64,000 nucleotides of DNA from Paracoccus denitrificans (GTDB lineage: Bacteria; Pseudomonadota; Alphaproteobacteria; Rhodobacterales; Rhodobacteraceae). Both the position numbers and the translations under genes were made by a program. Shown here one piece after another: positions 8,642 through 16,765 of this stretch (the stretch's first letter is position 1; every line of letters starts with the position of its first letter). A model generated the notes under the pieces. That model made no database searches, was not told the origin of the DNA, and was given only the letters and a program-made list of their open reading frames with translations. Location: assembly GCA_005768755.1 (NCBI GenBank), contig VAFL01000008.1, positions 1 to 64,000 of the forward strand. Reading direction: 5' to 3'.

Positions 8642-9229
8642 ATGAACAAGCCAAAGATTGCCGTCATCATCTCGACCACCCGCGAAGCGCGCTTTGCCGA
8701 CAAGCCTGCCGCCTGGCTGATGGGACACGCAAGCAAGCGTGACGATATGGAATTCGAACTGCTAGACCTGCGTGACTTCGACCTGCCTTTCTTCGATGAG
8801 AAGGCGTCGAACCTCTGGATGCCCAGCTCTGACCCCAAGGCGGTTGCCTGGCAGAACAAGGTCGGAGAATTCGACGGCTATATCGTGCTGACGGCCGAAT
8901 ATAACCATTCGATCCCCGGTGCGCTGAAAAACGCACTGGATCAGGCATACAAGGAATGGAACCACAAGCCGATGGCGGCGATGGGCTATGGCGGTGTGGG
9001 CGCTGCGCGCGCGATCGAACACCTGCGCGGTATCGCCGTCGAACTTCAGATGGTTCCGACCCGCAACGCCGTTCACCTGGGCGGCGGAGAGTTCATGAAG
9101 GTCAGCCCGCTGGGTGCCAATGGTGATATGTCCGAAGTTGACGAAGTGCTGCAACCCTCGTTGACGGCGATGCTGGACGAACTTCTGTGGTGGTCGAAGG
9201 CCACGATGGCGGCGCGGGCCGCTTCCTGA
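8642..9229 (+). CDS. NADPH-dependent FMN reductase family protein
   Basis: Flavodoxin-like flavoprotein of 195 aa. The N-terminal strand and phosphate-binding loop IAVIISTTREARFADKPA and the motif AEYNHSIPGALKNALD (where FMN reductases usually have PEYN) are characteristic of NADPH:FMN/quinone/azo reductases such as ChrR or ArsH relatives. It is likely cytoplasmic and reduces quinones or flavins. AAGGA precedes the ATG. A strong intrinsic terminator follows within 35 bases, so the gene is probably monocistronic. The physiological substrate is unknown. Confidence 0.88.
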   Translation: MNKPKIAVIISTTREARFADKPAAWLMGHASKRDDMEFELLDLRDFDLPFFDEKASNLWMPSSDPKAVAWQNKVGEFDGYIVLTAEYNHSIPGALKNALDQAYKEWNHKPMAAMGYGGVGAARAIEHLRGIAVELQMVPTRNAVHLGGGEFMKVSPLGANGDMSEVDEVLQPSLTAMLDELLWWSKATMAARAAS

Positions 9230-9262
9230 CGCCTTCCCCGCATTGCACCTTACGTATCAGAA

Positions 9263-9290
9263 CGGCCCGGCTGATCGCCGGGCCGTTTTT
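9263..9290 (+). terminator. Intrinsic terminator after the FMN reductase
   Basis: A 9-bp perfect GC stem, CGGCCCGGC and GCCGGGCCG, with a TGATC loop is followed by TTTTT. It lies 34 bases after the reductase stop and is a canonical rho-independent terminator. Confidence 0.9.
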
Positions 9291-9731
9291 ACGTGGATGG
9301 GCCATAGGTCACGCAGACCAGGTTGATCGCCTTTGGGCGTTCGGCGCGGCGGGTGCGCGGGTTCCGGCACCGGTTTGACTGGCACCCGCTCGCGCTGGCG
9401 AATATCTTCGCTGGTTTCCTTGATCGTTTCCCCGGAACAGCCAAGGGCGCAGGACTTCCTTACCCATATCGCGGCGGGATCCTGAAAAAGCTTCAGCATT
9501 GAAGGTCCGAAGATCATCGCGGCGGTGAATTAGCCCAGAATCGAGATCCCGCGCCCCAGCAGTTTGACTACTGGCACGGCCAGAACTGACGCACCCTTCA
9601 GAACAACCATCGGCCCGATCGTTGGCGCCTGAACTTTCAGGTGCCACCGCTCGCTCCACCTGATTGGTCCGGTGGGATGGTCGAGGGCGGCACCGCAAAG
9701 GGCGAACCCGGCGCTGCGATCAGTCATGAAA
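9291..9731. other. Non-coding interval bounded by two terminators
   Basis: About 440 bases between the terminators at 9263-9290 and 9729-9759. I recognise no gene. On the minus strand one frame reads through a single TAA at about 9530-9532, with hydrophobic residues before and after it (ending GRGISILG, then resuming FTAAMIFGPSMLKLF). This could be a decayed membrane-protein gene, but I cannot match it to a family. It might also be pure chance in GC-rich sequence. Confidence 0.4.
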
Positions 9732-9759
9732 AAGGCCGCCGGTGATGACCGGCGGCCTT
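9729..9759 (-). terminator. Intrinsic terminator after the VOC dioxygenase
   Basis: A 12-bp perfect stem, AAGGCCGCCGGT and ACCGGCGGCCTT, with a GATG loop. Read on the minus strand it ends in a TTTTT run, placed 20 bases after the stop codon of the minus-strand dioxygenase. On the plus strand the stem is followed by CTTTC, so weak activity in both directions is possible. Confidence 0.9.
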
Positions 9760-9779
9760 CTTTCGTGATTTGGATCAGA

Positions 9780-10721
9780 TCAGTCCAGTGGCTTCAGGCG
9801 CGCTTCGATCTGGGCGCGCCGCGGCTCCAGAAACGGGGGCAGGGACAGGCCCTGTCCCATGGTTTCGATCGGTTCGTCCACGGCAAAGCCCGGCCCGTCG
9901 GTCGCGATCTCGAACAGGTTACCGCCCGGTTCGCGGAAATAGAGCGAGCGGAAATAGTAACGCTCGACCTCGCCCGATGAGGGAATACGAAACTCTGTCA
10001 GGCGCTTGGCCCATTCGTGAATGGCCGGAACGTCGGGCGTGCGAAATGCGACATGATGGACACCGCCTGCGCCCTGACGCGCGACCGGCAGGTCGGGCTG
10101 GACTGCGACATGCAGTTCCGCCGCAGCGCCGCCATCGCCCATTTCGAAGACATGGACCTGGCCCGATCCGTCAGGGCTGGGATAGTCGCGGACCTTGCGC
10201 ATGTTCATGACCTGGGTCAGCAAGCCTTCTGTCGGGACCAGATCAGGGACAGAAATCGTGATCGGTCCAAGCCCACGTATCTGATGCTCGACAGGGACGG
10301 GGCTTTGATCCCAGGGACGGCTCGCGCCGGCCTGATCGGCGGTCAGACGGAAGCGCTGCCCGTCGGGATCCTCGAAATCCAGGCTCGGGCGGGTGTCGAG
10401 TGTGGTGATGTCGCCCGTGCTGACACCCAGATCGGAAAGACGTCCCGCCCAATATTCGAGGCTGGCTTCATTGACGCGCAGACCGGTGCGGCTGATCGAA
10501 TGCGTTCCGCGACGCTCGGGCGCGGCGGGCCAGTCGAAAAAGGTCAGATCCGTTCCGGGGCTGCCCGCGCCATCCGCAAAGAACAGGTGATAGGCGGATG
10601 TGTCATCCTGGTTCACGGTCTTCTTGACCCGGCGCAGCCCCAGAGTTTCGGTATAGAACCGATTATTGGCAGGCGCGTCGGCAGTGATTGCAGTCAGGTG
10701 GTGAATGCCGGTGAGGTTCAT
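9780..10721 (-). CDS. VOC-family ring-cleaving dioxygenase
   Basis: Vicinal-oxygen-chelate protein of 313 aa with two glyoxalase-like halves. The first starts at GIHHLTAITADAP and the second at GVHHVAFRTPDVP. A metal triad of two His and one Glu is plausible (HH at the strand starts, E in GNLFEIATD). It resembles the MhqO/MhqA-type hydroquinone or catechol-derived ring-cleaving dioxygenases. The ATG at 10721 begins directly with the VOC fold; upstream in-frame sequence is unrelated. It is divergent from a LysR regulator, a layout often linked with quinone stress (inference). Confidence 0.85.
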   Translation of the reverse strand: MNLTGIHHLTAITADAPANNRFYTETLGLRRVKKTVNQDDTSAYHLFFADGAGSPGTDLTFFDWPAAPERRGTHSISRTGLRVNEASLEYWAGRLSDLGVSTGDITTLDTRPSLDFEDPDGQRFRLTADQAGASRPWDQSPVPVEHQIRGLGPITISVPDLVPTEGLLTQVMNMRKVRDYPSPDGSGQVHVFEMGDGGAAAELHVAVQPDLPVARQGAGGVHHVAFRTPDVPAIHEWAKRLTEFRIPSSGEVERYYFRSLYFREPGGNLFEIATDGPGFAVDEPIETMGQGLSLPPFLEPRRAQIEARLKPLD

Positions 10722-10799
10722 GGTCGGCCTCCTGTTTGTGTGATGAGGTGAATATCGGGACTGCGAGGGCGAACACCAGAACCGGGTTTTCGGAAGCCG

Positions 10800-10818
10800 C
10801 GTTCGGTTCTTGCGAACG
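10800..10818. promoter_or_regulatory. Candidate LysR-type operator
   Basis: Inverted repeat CGTTCG-N7-CGAACG, containing a T-N11-A core (TCGGTTCTTGCGA), in the short divergent region between the dioxygenase and its LysR neighbour. It lies 25 bases before the lysR ATG and about 79 bases before the dioxygenase ATG. LysR proteins typically bind such T-N11-A palindromes. The assignment is by pattern and place only. Confidence 0.5.
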
Positions 10819-10843
10819 GCCAATGCTCTGGTACAATCCCGCG

Positions 10844-11755
10844 ATGCGCTATTCTCTGGATGAGATCGAGACATTTCTGGCCGTCATGGAACTGGGCACG
10901 GTCACCGCTGCCGCTGCACGGCTGAACCTGTCGAAATCGGTCGTCAGCAAGCGGGTCTCGGATTTCGAGACGGTGGTCGGCGCGGCTTTGTTCCGGCGCA
11001 ATGCGGGCCGGATCACACCGACCGAGGCTGCGAACCGGCTGGCCGAACGGCTGCGCCCGGCACTTGGCGAACTGGTCGCGGCGACCGAAAGTGCCGCCTG
11101 GGGGATGGACGGCGCCGGACCCTTGCGCGGCAGCCTTTCGATTGCCGCCCCGATGAGCTTTGGGACAATGTGCCTGACGCCCGTGCTGGCAGGCTTTGTC
11201 GCCGCCAATCCCGGTCTGGATATCCGGGTCGATTTTGATGACCGGACGCGTGATCTTGCCCGCGAAGGTTACGATCTGGGCATCCGCATCGGTGATGCGC
11301 GTGACGGCGCGTTGATGGCGCGAAAACTGTGCGAGGACCGCCAGCATGTCGTGGCAAGTCCCGATTACCTCAGCCGTCATGGCACCCCAACCACGCCCGC
11401 CGCGCTGCGCGATCATCAGATCATCAGCTATACCCATCTGCCCGATTCCACGCTTTGGCAGTTTCGCTTGAACGGGCGCAATGTTTCGCCTGACGTCAAT
11501 TCCCGACTGAGCTTCAACAACGGTGAAGCGATCCGTGATATGGCCATTGCCGGGCTGGGCATTGCGATTCTGCCCGGCTTCATTACGGCCGCGGCGCGGC
11601 GCGACGGCCGGCTGGTCGAGGTGCTTGGCAATGCCGGCACGCGCAATCTGCCGATCATGGCGGTCTGGCCGCCGGTTTCGCCGCTTCCGGCAAAACTGCG
11701 TGCGCTGATCGATTATCTGGCCGGGGAACTTGGCAAAGGCGCGCCGTGGGAATGA
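10844..11755 (+). CDS. LysR-family transcriptional regulator
   Basis: LTTR of 303 aa. The N-terminal winged helix-turn-helix spans about residues 1-60 (SLDEIETFLAVMELGTVTAA, then LNLSKSVVSKRVSDFE). The C-terminal substrate-binding domain includes the usual EGYDLGIRIG segment and GLGIAILPGF. The ATG at 10844 fits the family N-terminus; an in-frame ATG at 10823 is possible. It is divergent from the ring-cleaving dioxygenase, which is its likely target. It ends tail to tail with mgsA with no intervening bases. Confidence 0.92.
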   Translation: MRYSLDEIETFLAVMELGTVTAAAARLNLSKSVVSKRVSDFETVVGAALFRRNAGRITPTEAANRLAERLRPALGELVAATESAAWGMDGAGPLRGSLSIAAPMSFGTMCLTPVLAGFVAANPGLDIRVDFDDRTRDLAREGYDLGIRIGDARDGALMARKLCEDRQHVVASPDYLSRHGTPTTPAALRDHQIISYTHLPDSTLWQFRLNGRNVSPDVNSRLSFNNGEAIRDMAIAGLGIAILPGFITAAARRDGRLVEVLGNAGTRNLPIMAVWPPVSPLPAKLRALIDYLAGELGKGAPWE

Positions 11756-12151
11756 TCAGCCCGCGGCACGGGCCGCGAATGTGTAGATGATACAATCCGC
11801 GGTGGCTGCGCTGTTGGCCATGGGCAGGTCATATACGATCGCAAGCCGGGTCAGCGCCTTGACATCAACATCATAAGGCAAGGGCGACAGCGGGTCGATA
11901 AAGAAGATCAGCGCATCCAGCTTTTCTTCGCTGATCATCGCACCGATCTGCTGGTCGCCGCCCAAAGGCCCGCTTTTGAACCGGGTTACGCTCAGCTCCG
12001 GCAGTGCCTCCTGCAGGCGGCTGCCCGTGGTGCCGGTGGCGAAGATCTCGACATGACGAAGGAAGTCGGCATGTTCAGAAGCCCAGGCGACAAGTTGCTG
12101 CTTGCGGGCATCATGGGCGATCAGCGCGAAGCGCATCGGGTCGTTTGGCAT
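11756..12151 (-). CDS. mgsA: Methylglyoxal synthase with substituted active-site His
   Basis: Methylglyoxal synthase family (131 aa), normally converting dihydroxyacetone phosphate to methylglyoxal and phosphate. Family landmarks are present: IAHDARK (H13, D14), ATGTTG phosphate loop, SGPLGGDQQIG (D66) and FFIDPL (D86). The motif that reads PHDPDVKAL in E. coli reads PYDVDVKAL here, so the catalytic His98 equivalent is Y93, while the Asp101 equivalent D96 is kept. The C-terminus is shorter than in E. coli. The fold is clear; normal activity is uncertain. Confidence 0.87.
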   Translation of the reverse strand: MPNDPMRFALIAHDARKQQLVAWASEHADFLRHVEIFATGTTGSRLQEALPELSVTRFKSGPLGGDQQIGAMISEEKLDALIFFIDPLSPLPYDVDVKALTRLAIVYDLPMANSAATADCIIYTFAARAAG

Positions 12152-12277
12152 GGTCTATCCAGTCTTTGGTCGCCGCCGGGCAGGGGCATCTTCCTGTCAC
12201 CGTCATCTATAGCGCCGCAAATGCAATGCACATATGTCGAAATGACCCGGTCCGCACAGTAAGGCCTGTGACCACGC

Positions 12278-13363
12278 TCAGGCGTCGCTGCCCATGACGC
12301 GCGCGCCACTTGCGGCGGATTTTTCGCTGGTGCTGCCTGCGTCGATCGTGACCACCACCGACAGGCCCGGTTCCAGATATTGCGACATTTCCTGACCGGG
12401 ATCTATGGTGATGCGGATCGGCAGACGTTGGGCAACCTTGGTGAAGTTGCCGGTCGCGTTGCTGCCGCTCAGCAAGCTGAATTCGGATGCGGTGGCGGGA
12501 GAGAAGGCTTCGACCCGGCCGGTGAAGCCGCGATGCTGCATGGCGTCGACCGTGAACGAGGCATGATCGCCAATGCGCACGCCGTGCAACTGATTTTCGT
12601 TGAAGTTCGCGATCACCCAGACCTGCGGCCCGACCAGACTTACCATAGCTGTTCCTGCGGTGACGTATTGTCCCTTGCGCACGCCGACCTGGCCCAGCTT
12701 GCCCGGCTCTGGCGCACGGATGACGGTATTGGACAGATCGATCCGCGCCAGTTCCACCGCAGCCTCGGCCGAGGCGATGCTGGCCTTCTGTGCGGCCAGC
12801 CCGACTTTCGCACCGTTGACGTTCTCGACCGCGACGGCAATTGCACTTTCAGCCTGTGTCACCGCCGCCTCGGCCTGATGCAGCGCCAGTTCACTTTGAT
12901 CGGCACTGCTTTGCGCCGTAACACCGCGCGTATTCAGCGCACTAGCGCGGTCCCAGTTCTGCCGGGCGGTGTCGCGCGCGGCCTCGGCCGAACGCAGGGC
13001 GGCGCGGGCGGATTGAAGCTGCGCATCGGCGGAATGTATGCTTTGGGTCTGAATCTCCAGCGCGGCCTCGGCACCGGCAAGTCCGGCTTCAGCTTGTGCA
13101 AGCTTCTGGCGGAACTGCCGATCATCGATGCGCGCGATGACCTGATCCTGTTCCACGACCTCGAAATCCTTGACTTCGACTTCGGCCACGTAACCCGAAA
13201 GCTGCGGCGAAATCGTGGTGACATAGCCGCGCACATAAGCGTTTTCAGTTTGCGGATCGGCCGAGGTGAATGGCGGCAGATGCCACGCAAAAAGGATCAC
13301 AAGCAGGCCTGCAACGCCGGCCAGAACGGCGATAAAGGTGGGGATGATGTGGCTTTTGGTCAT
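12278..13363 (-). CDS. emrA: HlyD/EmrA-type membrane fusion protein
   Basis: Periplasmic adaptor of 361 aa for a multidrug efflux pump. It has an N-terminal membrane anchor (about residues 8-26), a biotinyl-lipoyl half motif (GYVTTISPQLSGYVAEVEVKD, about 47-67), a long Ala-rich coiled-coil hairpin (about 80-210) and a second lipoyl half. It is translated from an ATG that overlaps the stop of the MFS gene by 4 bp. Partner of the DHA2 permease encoded just upstream. No outer-membrane TolC homologue is in the window. Confidence 0.92.
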   Translation of the reverse strand: MTKSHIIPTFIAVLAGVAGLLVILFAWHLPPFTSADPQTENAYVRGYVTTISPQLSGYVAEVEVKDFEVVEQDQVIARIDDRQFRQKLAQAEAGLAGAEAALEIQTQSIHSADAQLQSARAALRSAEAARDTARQNWDRASALNTRGVTAQSSADQSELALHQAEAAVTQAESAIAVAVENVNGAKVGLAAQKASIASAEAAVELARIDLSNTVIRAPEPGKLGQVGVRKGQYVTAGTAMVSLVGPQVWVIANFNENQLHGVRIGDHASFTVDAMQHRGFTGRVEAFSPATASEFSLLSGSNATGNFTKVAQRLPIRITIDPGQEMSQYLEPGLSVVVTIDAGSTSEKSAASGARVMGSDA

Positions 13364-14994
13364 CGCGCTGTCTCGGTCTTTGTTGGGGTCCTGCGCGCCA
13401 GCCAGCCGGCGATGGCATCGCGCATCATGTGAAGGATCAGCACCGCCAGTGCCGCTGCTGCGGTCAGCGCCGTCAGCAGATAGGCGTCGTTATAGGCCAT
13501 GACATAGGACTGGCTGGTGGCGTCCTGGGCGATCATCGCGACGGCCTGCGCCTTGCGCAGCGCCGGATCGGCGATCTGTGACGCGAGTGCGGTCGCACGC
13601 GCCGTCACGGCCTGCATCGTCAGCGGATCTGCCCCGGTCAGCCCCTCGCGCAGGACCTGCATATGCATGGCCTGCCGATGGTTGATGAAGGTTGAAAACA
13701 GGCCAGATCCCATCGCGCCGCCAAGGCTTTGCGTCGACAGAAAAACGATCACGAAGGACAGGATATAATTTGGACCCCGCGCAAATGCTGCCAAGAGCCC
13801 CCGCATCATCGCCGGTGCCATGAAAAAGGCCCCGGCAAATGCGATCATCGCCTGACTTTCCATCATCTGCGCGGGCCGCGTGTCGATGGTCGAATTGCTG
13901 TCCATCCAGGCCCCGACCGCGATCAGCAGCAGCGCGATCACATGCAGGATCGGCACCCGTTCGGGCTTCATGAACGGGATCAGTGCCAGCCCGCCCAGCA
14001 CCGTCGCCAGGCTGATCAGCGCAAAAAGCGGCACCAGCTGACCCTGCGTGACGCCCATCATCTGGAACATGCGCGGGGCGCCCGCACTTTGTTCAGACAG
14101 GATCAGGCGAAACAGCAGAAGCGTGACGGTCAGGTGAACCATCGCCGGGCTGGTCAGCCAGCGGATGTCCAGCAAGGGCGATTTACGTTGCAGCTCGATC
14201 ACCACAGCCAGCGTCAATGTGACCACTGCGCCAGCCAGAACCCAGCCGATCCAGGCTGTCTGTGTCCACCAATAGGTTGCACCCATGATGAAGGCGACGG
14301 TCAGCCCGCCAAATCCGATCGCGATCAGCAACCAGCTGACAATGTCCAGCGTCGCGATCACCTTGATCTTCGGCGGCGAGGCGAGCGGAAGCGCATAGAC
14401 CAGACCAAGCGAGATCGCAGCCATGCCAAGCGTCATCAGGTGCAGCCCGCCCCAGCCGTGATCCCCCATCAACGCAGGCGAGATGACCCGCGCCAGCAGC
14501 GGTCCGGTCGAGATCAGCGCCAGGACCATTGGCAGGCCCAGCTTCAGCTTCCATTGCTGGGGCAGCGGCTCCAGCATGTAAAGGAATGCCAGGGTTGACA
14601 GCGGCGCTGCCGCCATTCCCGCAATGAACTGCATCACGAATGCTGAACGCAGGTCCGATACCGCCAGCGCGCCCGCGGCGACGATCAGATAGGCTACGAT
14701 CGCCCATTCGGCGAAGCGGCGCAGGCCGTATTGGGTTCGCAATTTGATCAGCAGAAGCGGAAGCGAGGCCCTGGGGATCAGGAAGGCGGCCATCAACCAG
14801 CTTGCCTGCGTCGTGGAGACGCCCAGCTCGCCCGCGATTTGCGGCAGGTTGGTGCTGACAAATCCCTGCGCAAGCCCCTGTGTCAATGCGATGACCGTGG
14901 CGGCGCCGATATATCCCAGCGTCAGCGGCAGAGGCTTGGGAACGAATGGCGGCGCGGCGACAGGCGCCGCCTGGGGTGGGTTCTCAGTCGTCAT
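13360..14994 (-). CDS. emrB: DHA2-family MFS drug efflux permease
   Basis: Major facilitator permease of 544 aa with about 14 predicted hydrophobic segments, the DHA2 size class. Early residues FVSTNLPQIAGELGVSTTQASWL are typical of EmrB-type proton-drug antiporters. It works with the HlyD-type adaptor encoded next. Its start overlaps the marR stop (ATGA), so regulator, permease and adaptor form a tightly coupled operon. The substrates cannot be told from sequence. Confidence 0.92.
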   Translation of the reverse strand: MTTENPPQAAPVAAPPFVPKPLPLTLGYIGAATVIALTQGLAQGFVSTNLPQIAGELGVSTTQASWLMAAFLIPRASLPLLLIKLRTQYGLRRFAEWAIVAYLIVAAGALAVSDLRSAFVMQFIAGMAAAPLSTLAFLYMLEPLPQQWKLKLGLPMVLALISTGPLLARVISPALMGDHGWGGLHLMTLGMAAISLGLVYALPLASPPKIKVIATLDIVSWLLIAIGFGGLTVAFIMGATYWWTQTAWIGWVLAGAVVTLTLAVVIELQRKSPLLDIRWLTSPAMVHLTVTLLLFRLILSEQSAGAPRMFQMMGVTQGQLVPLFALISLATVLGGLALIPFMKPERVPILHVIALLLIAVGAWMDSNSTIDTRPAQMMESQAMIAFAGAFFMAPAMMRGLLAAFARGPNYILSFVIVFLSTQSLGGAMGSGLFSTFINHRQAMHMQVLREGLTGADPLTMQAVTARATALASQIADPALRKAQAVAMIAQDATSQSYVMAYNDAYLLTALTAAAALAVLILHMMRDAIAGWLARRTPTKTETAR

Positions 14995-15425
14995 CGCTGC
15001 CTCAGCATCTCGATCCGGGCAGCCATTTCCGACAGGACGCGGCGGGTGGTGGCGATGTCTTCGGCCGGAATGCCGGCGGTCAGCTCGGCCTCGATCTCGT
15101 GGCGGAATCCCAGAAGCGGCCCGATCTGGGCGGTCTCGGTCAGAAAGACGGCGTGTTTGCGGGCGTCCTCGGGCATGGGTCGGCGTTCGGCCAGACCCTG
15201 CTGCTCCAGCGCGTCAAGCTGGCGCTTCAGGGTCGGTGTCTCGATCCCAAGCGCAGAAGCCAGTTCGGTCTGGCTCGCACCCGGATTATGGCCGATCATC
15301 GCCAGCAGGCGGGCGCGCGCAAAGGTCAGCCCTTCGGTCTGCTGCACGCGCTGCTCGAATGCGCCGCGTACGGCACGGGTCAGGCGCAGGATCGCTTCAT
15401 AGAATGTATCGGGTTGCCGGGGCAT
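14991..15425 (-). CDS. MarR-family repressor of the efflux operon
   Basis: MarR-type winged-helix regulator of 144 aa. The recognition region is ASQTELASALGIETPTLKRQLDALEQQGLAERR and the wing follows at MPEDARKHAVFLTE. It is the first gene of the marR-emrB-emrA operon. A palindromic segment lies immediately upstream (15430-15462), suggesting autorepression released by a phenolic or lipophilic ligand, as known for EmrR/MarR proteins (inference). Confidence 0.93.
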   Translation of the reverse strand: MPRQPDTFYEAILRLTRAVRGAFEQRVQQTEGLTFARARLLAMIGHNPGASQTELASALGIETPTLKRQLDALEQQGLAERRPMPEDARKHAVFLTETAQIGPLLGFRHEIEAELTAGIPAEDIATTRRVLSEMAARIEMLRQR

Positions 15426-15429
15426 ATCG

Positions 15430-15462
15430 TTAGCTTGCGAATTAATTTCGTTGCATAGCTAA
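15430..15462. promoter_or_regulatory. Candidate MarR operator
   Basis: Inverted repeat TTAGCT-N21-AGCTAA just upstream of the marR ATG. An AT-rich inner segment CGAATTAATTTCG is itself nearly palindromic. It stands out from the GC-rich surroundings and lies where a MarR dimer would block the promoter. No experimental support; proposed from symmetry and place. Confidence 0.45.
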
Positions 15463-15613
15463 TGAAACTGCCTGTGACGGTCAAGGCCGGCCACCATGCC
15501 GATTTTGCATTGCAGGGTGTCGGCATCTGCATGACGCGCATGTGATGCGTGTGTCGGTTGCGCTGAACCCTGTGCAGGCCCAACCTTGGGACGTCAGCGA
15601 CGCGGGGGATATC

Positions 15614-16612
15614 ATGGCCGGAATTTCAAGACGCAGTGCCCTGATGGGGGCGGCCGTGGGACTGGCGGCCCCGTTTGTCTGGCGCGCCGCTTCCGCCCAG
15701 ACATCCGCGATCAGCCAGATTGCAAGCGAAGCGGCGCGCAACGACCAGTTGCACGCGCTTGTGGTGACACAGGGCGGTCAGCGCCTTTACGCCCAAAGTT
15801 TTCGCGGTCCCGCGATAGACAGGCCCGCGAACGTAAAATCGGTTTCGAAGACACTGGTGGCGCTGCTGACAGGGATAGCCATTGATCGGGGCGTCATTTC
15901 GGGCACCGATCAGCGCATCTTGCCATTGCTGGGCCGTACGGAATTCGGTGATGCCCGCGACGCAATGACGGTGTCGGATCTGCTGACAATGCGCGCCGGT
16001 GTCGGCGGAACGTCAGGCGCAAGCTATGGTGCCTGGGTTTCCAGCCCTGATTGGGTCGAATATGCGCTGTCGCGTCCGTTGGAGGGGCAACCGGGCGGTC
16101 GCTTCATCTATTCGACCGGCGGGTGGCACGTCCTTGGTGCAGCACTTGCGCGGTCCTCGGGGATGAGCCTGCACCGGATGGCGCAAAGTTGGCTGGGTGA
16201 TCCGCTTGATATCGTGCTGCCGCCATGGGTCGCCGATCCGCAGGGACGCTTTCTGGGCGGCAATGACATGGCCGTCAGCCCGCTAGGCCTGGCACGGATT
16301 GGTCAGATGATCCTGAATGGTGGCGAGTTGGATGGCCGCCGCGTCGTCAGCGCGCGTTGGATCAACCGCTCGTGGGAGGCGCGGGCACGCTCCCCCTTTT
16401 CGGGCGACGACTATGGGTACGGCTGGTTTCTGACGCGCTTCGGCGGGCGTTTTGCGGCCTATGCGCGCGGTTACGGTGGGCAGATGCTGGTCGTCCAGCC
16501 GGACCGCCAGATGGTGATCGCGCTGACCTCTGACCCGAACAGGCCAGCCCGCGGCGACGGATATTTCGGCGAACTGCGCCGCCTCGTCGATGCAATCACC
16601 CGCGCGGCCTGA
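15614..16612 (+). CDS. Tat-exported serine hydrolase (beta-lactamase/6-aminohexanoate hydrolase fold)
   Basis: Penicillin-binding-like serine hydrolase of 332 aa. The N-terminus SRRSALMGAAVGLAAPFVWRA followed by ASAQ is a twin-arginine or Sec-type signal. The catalytic SxxK is SVSK in NVKSVSKTLVALLTG. A Y-S-T-G motif (IYSTGGWHVLGAAL) takes the place of YxN. The ATG at 15614 has GGGGGAT close upstream. The family includes esterases, amidases and class C-like enzymes, so beta-lactam hydrolysis should not be assumed. It is divergent from the marR-emrBA efflux operon. Confidence 0.82.
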   Translation: MAGISRRSALMGAAVGLAAPFVWRAASAQTSAISQIASEAARNDQLHALVVTQGGQRLYAQSFRGPAIDRPANVKSVSKTLVALLTGIAIDRGVISGTDQRILPLLGRTEFGDARDAMTVSDLLTMRAGVGGTSGASYGAWVSSPDWVEYALSRPLEGQPGGRFIYSTGGWHVLGAALARSSGMSLHRMAQSWLGDPLDIVLPPWVADPQGRFLGGNDMAVSPLGLARIGQMILNGGELDGRRVVSARWINRSWEARARSPFSGDDYGYGWFLTRFGGRFAAYARGYGGQMLVVQPDRQMVIALTSDPNRPARGDGYFGELRRLVDAITRAA

Positions 16613-16765
16613 AAGAAAACGCGGTCCATTGAACTTGGGCAGGCTTCGCCCGTATGGTAGCGCCACCGGCATGGCCCGCCAGATCGCGTGCAGTCGCGAC
16701 CGCCGCCCGCCGCCAGAAATTCCGCTGCCTTCAGGCGGGTCAAATCGAAAAGCATGGAACGGATT

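Noticed and set aside
15614..16612. Antibiotic-resistance beta-lactamase
   Set aside because: The protein has SxxK but a YSTG motif instead of YxN and resembles general serine hydrolases; calling it a resistance enzyme would go beyond the evidence.
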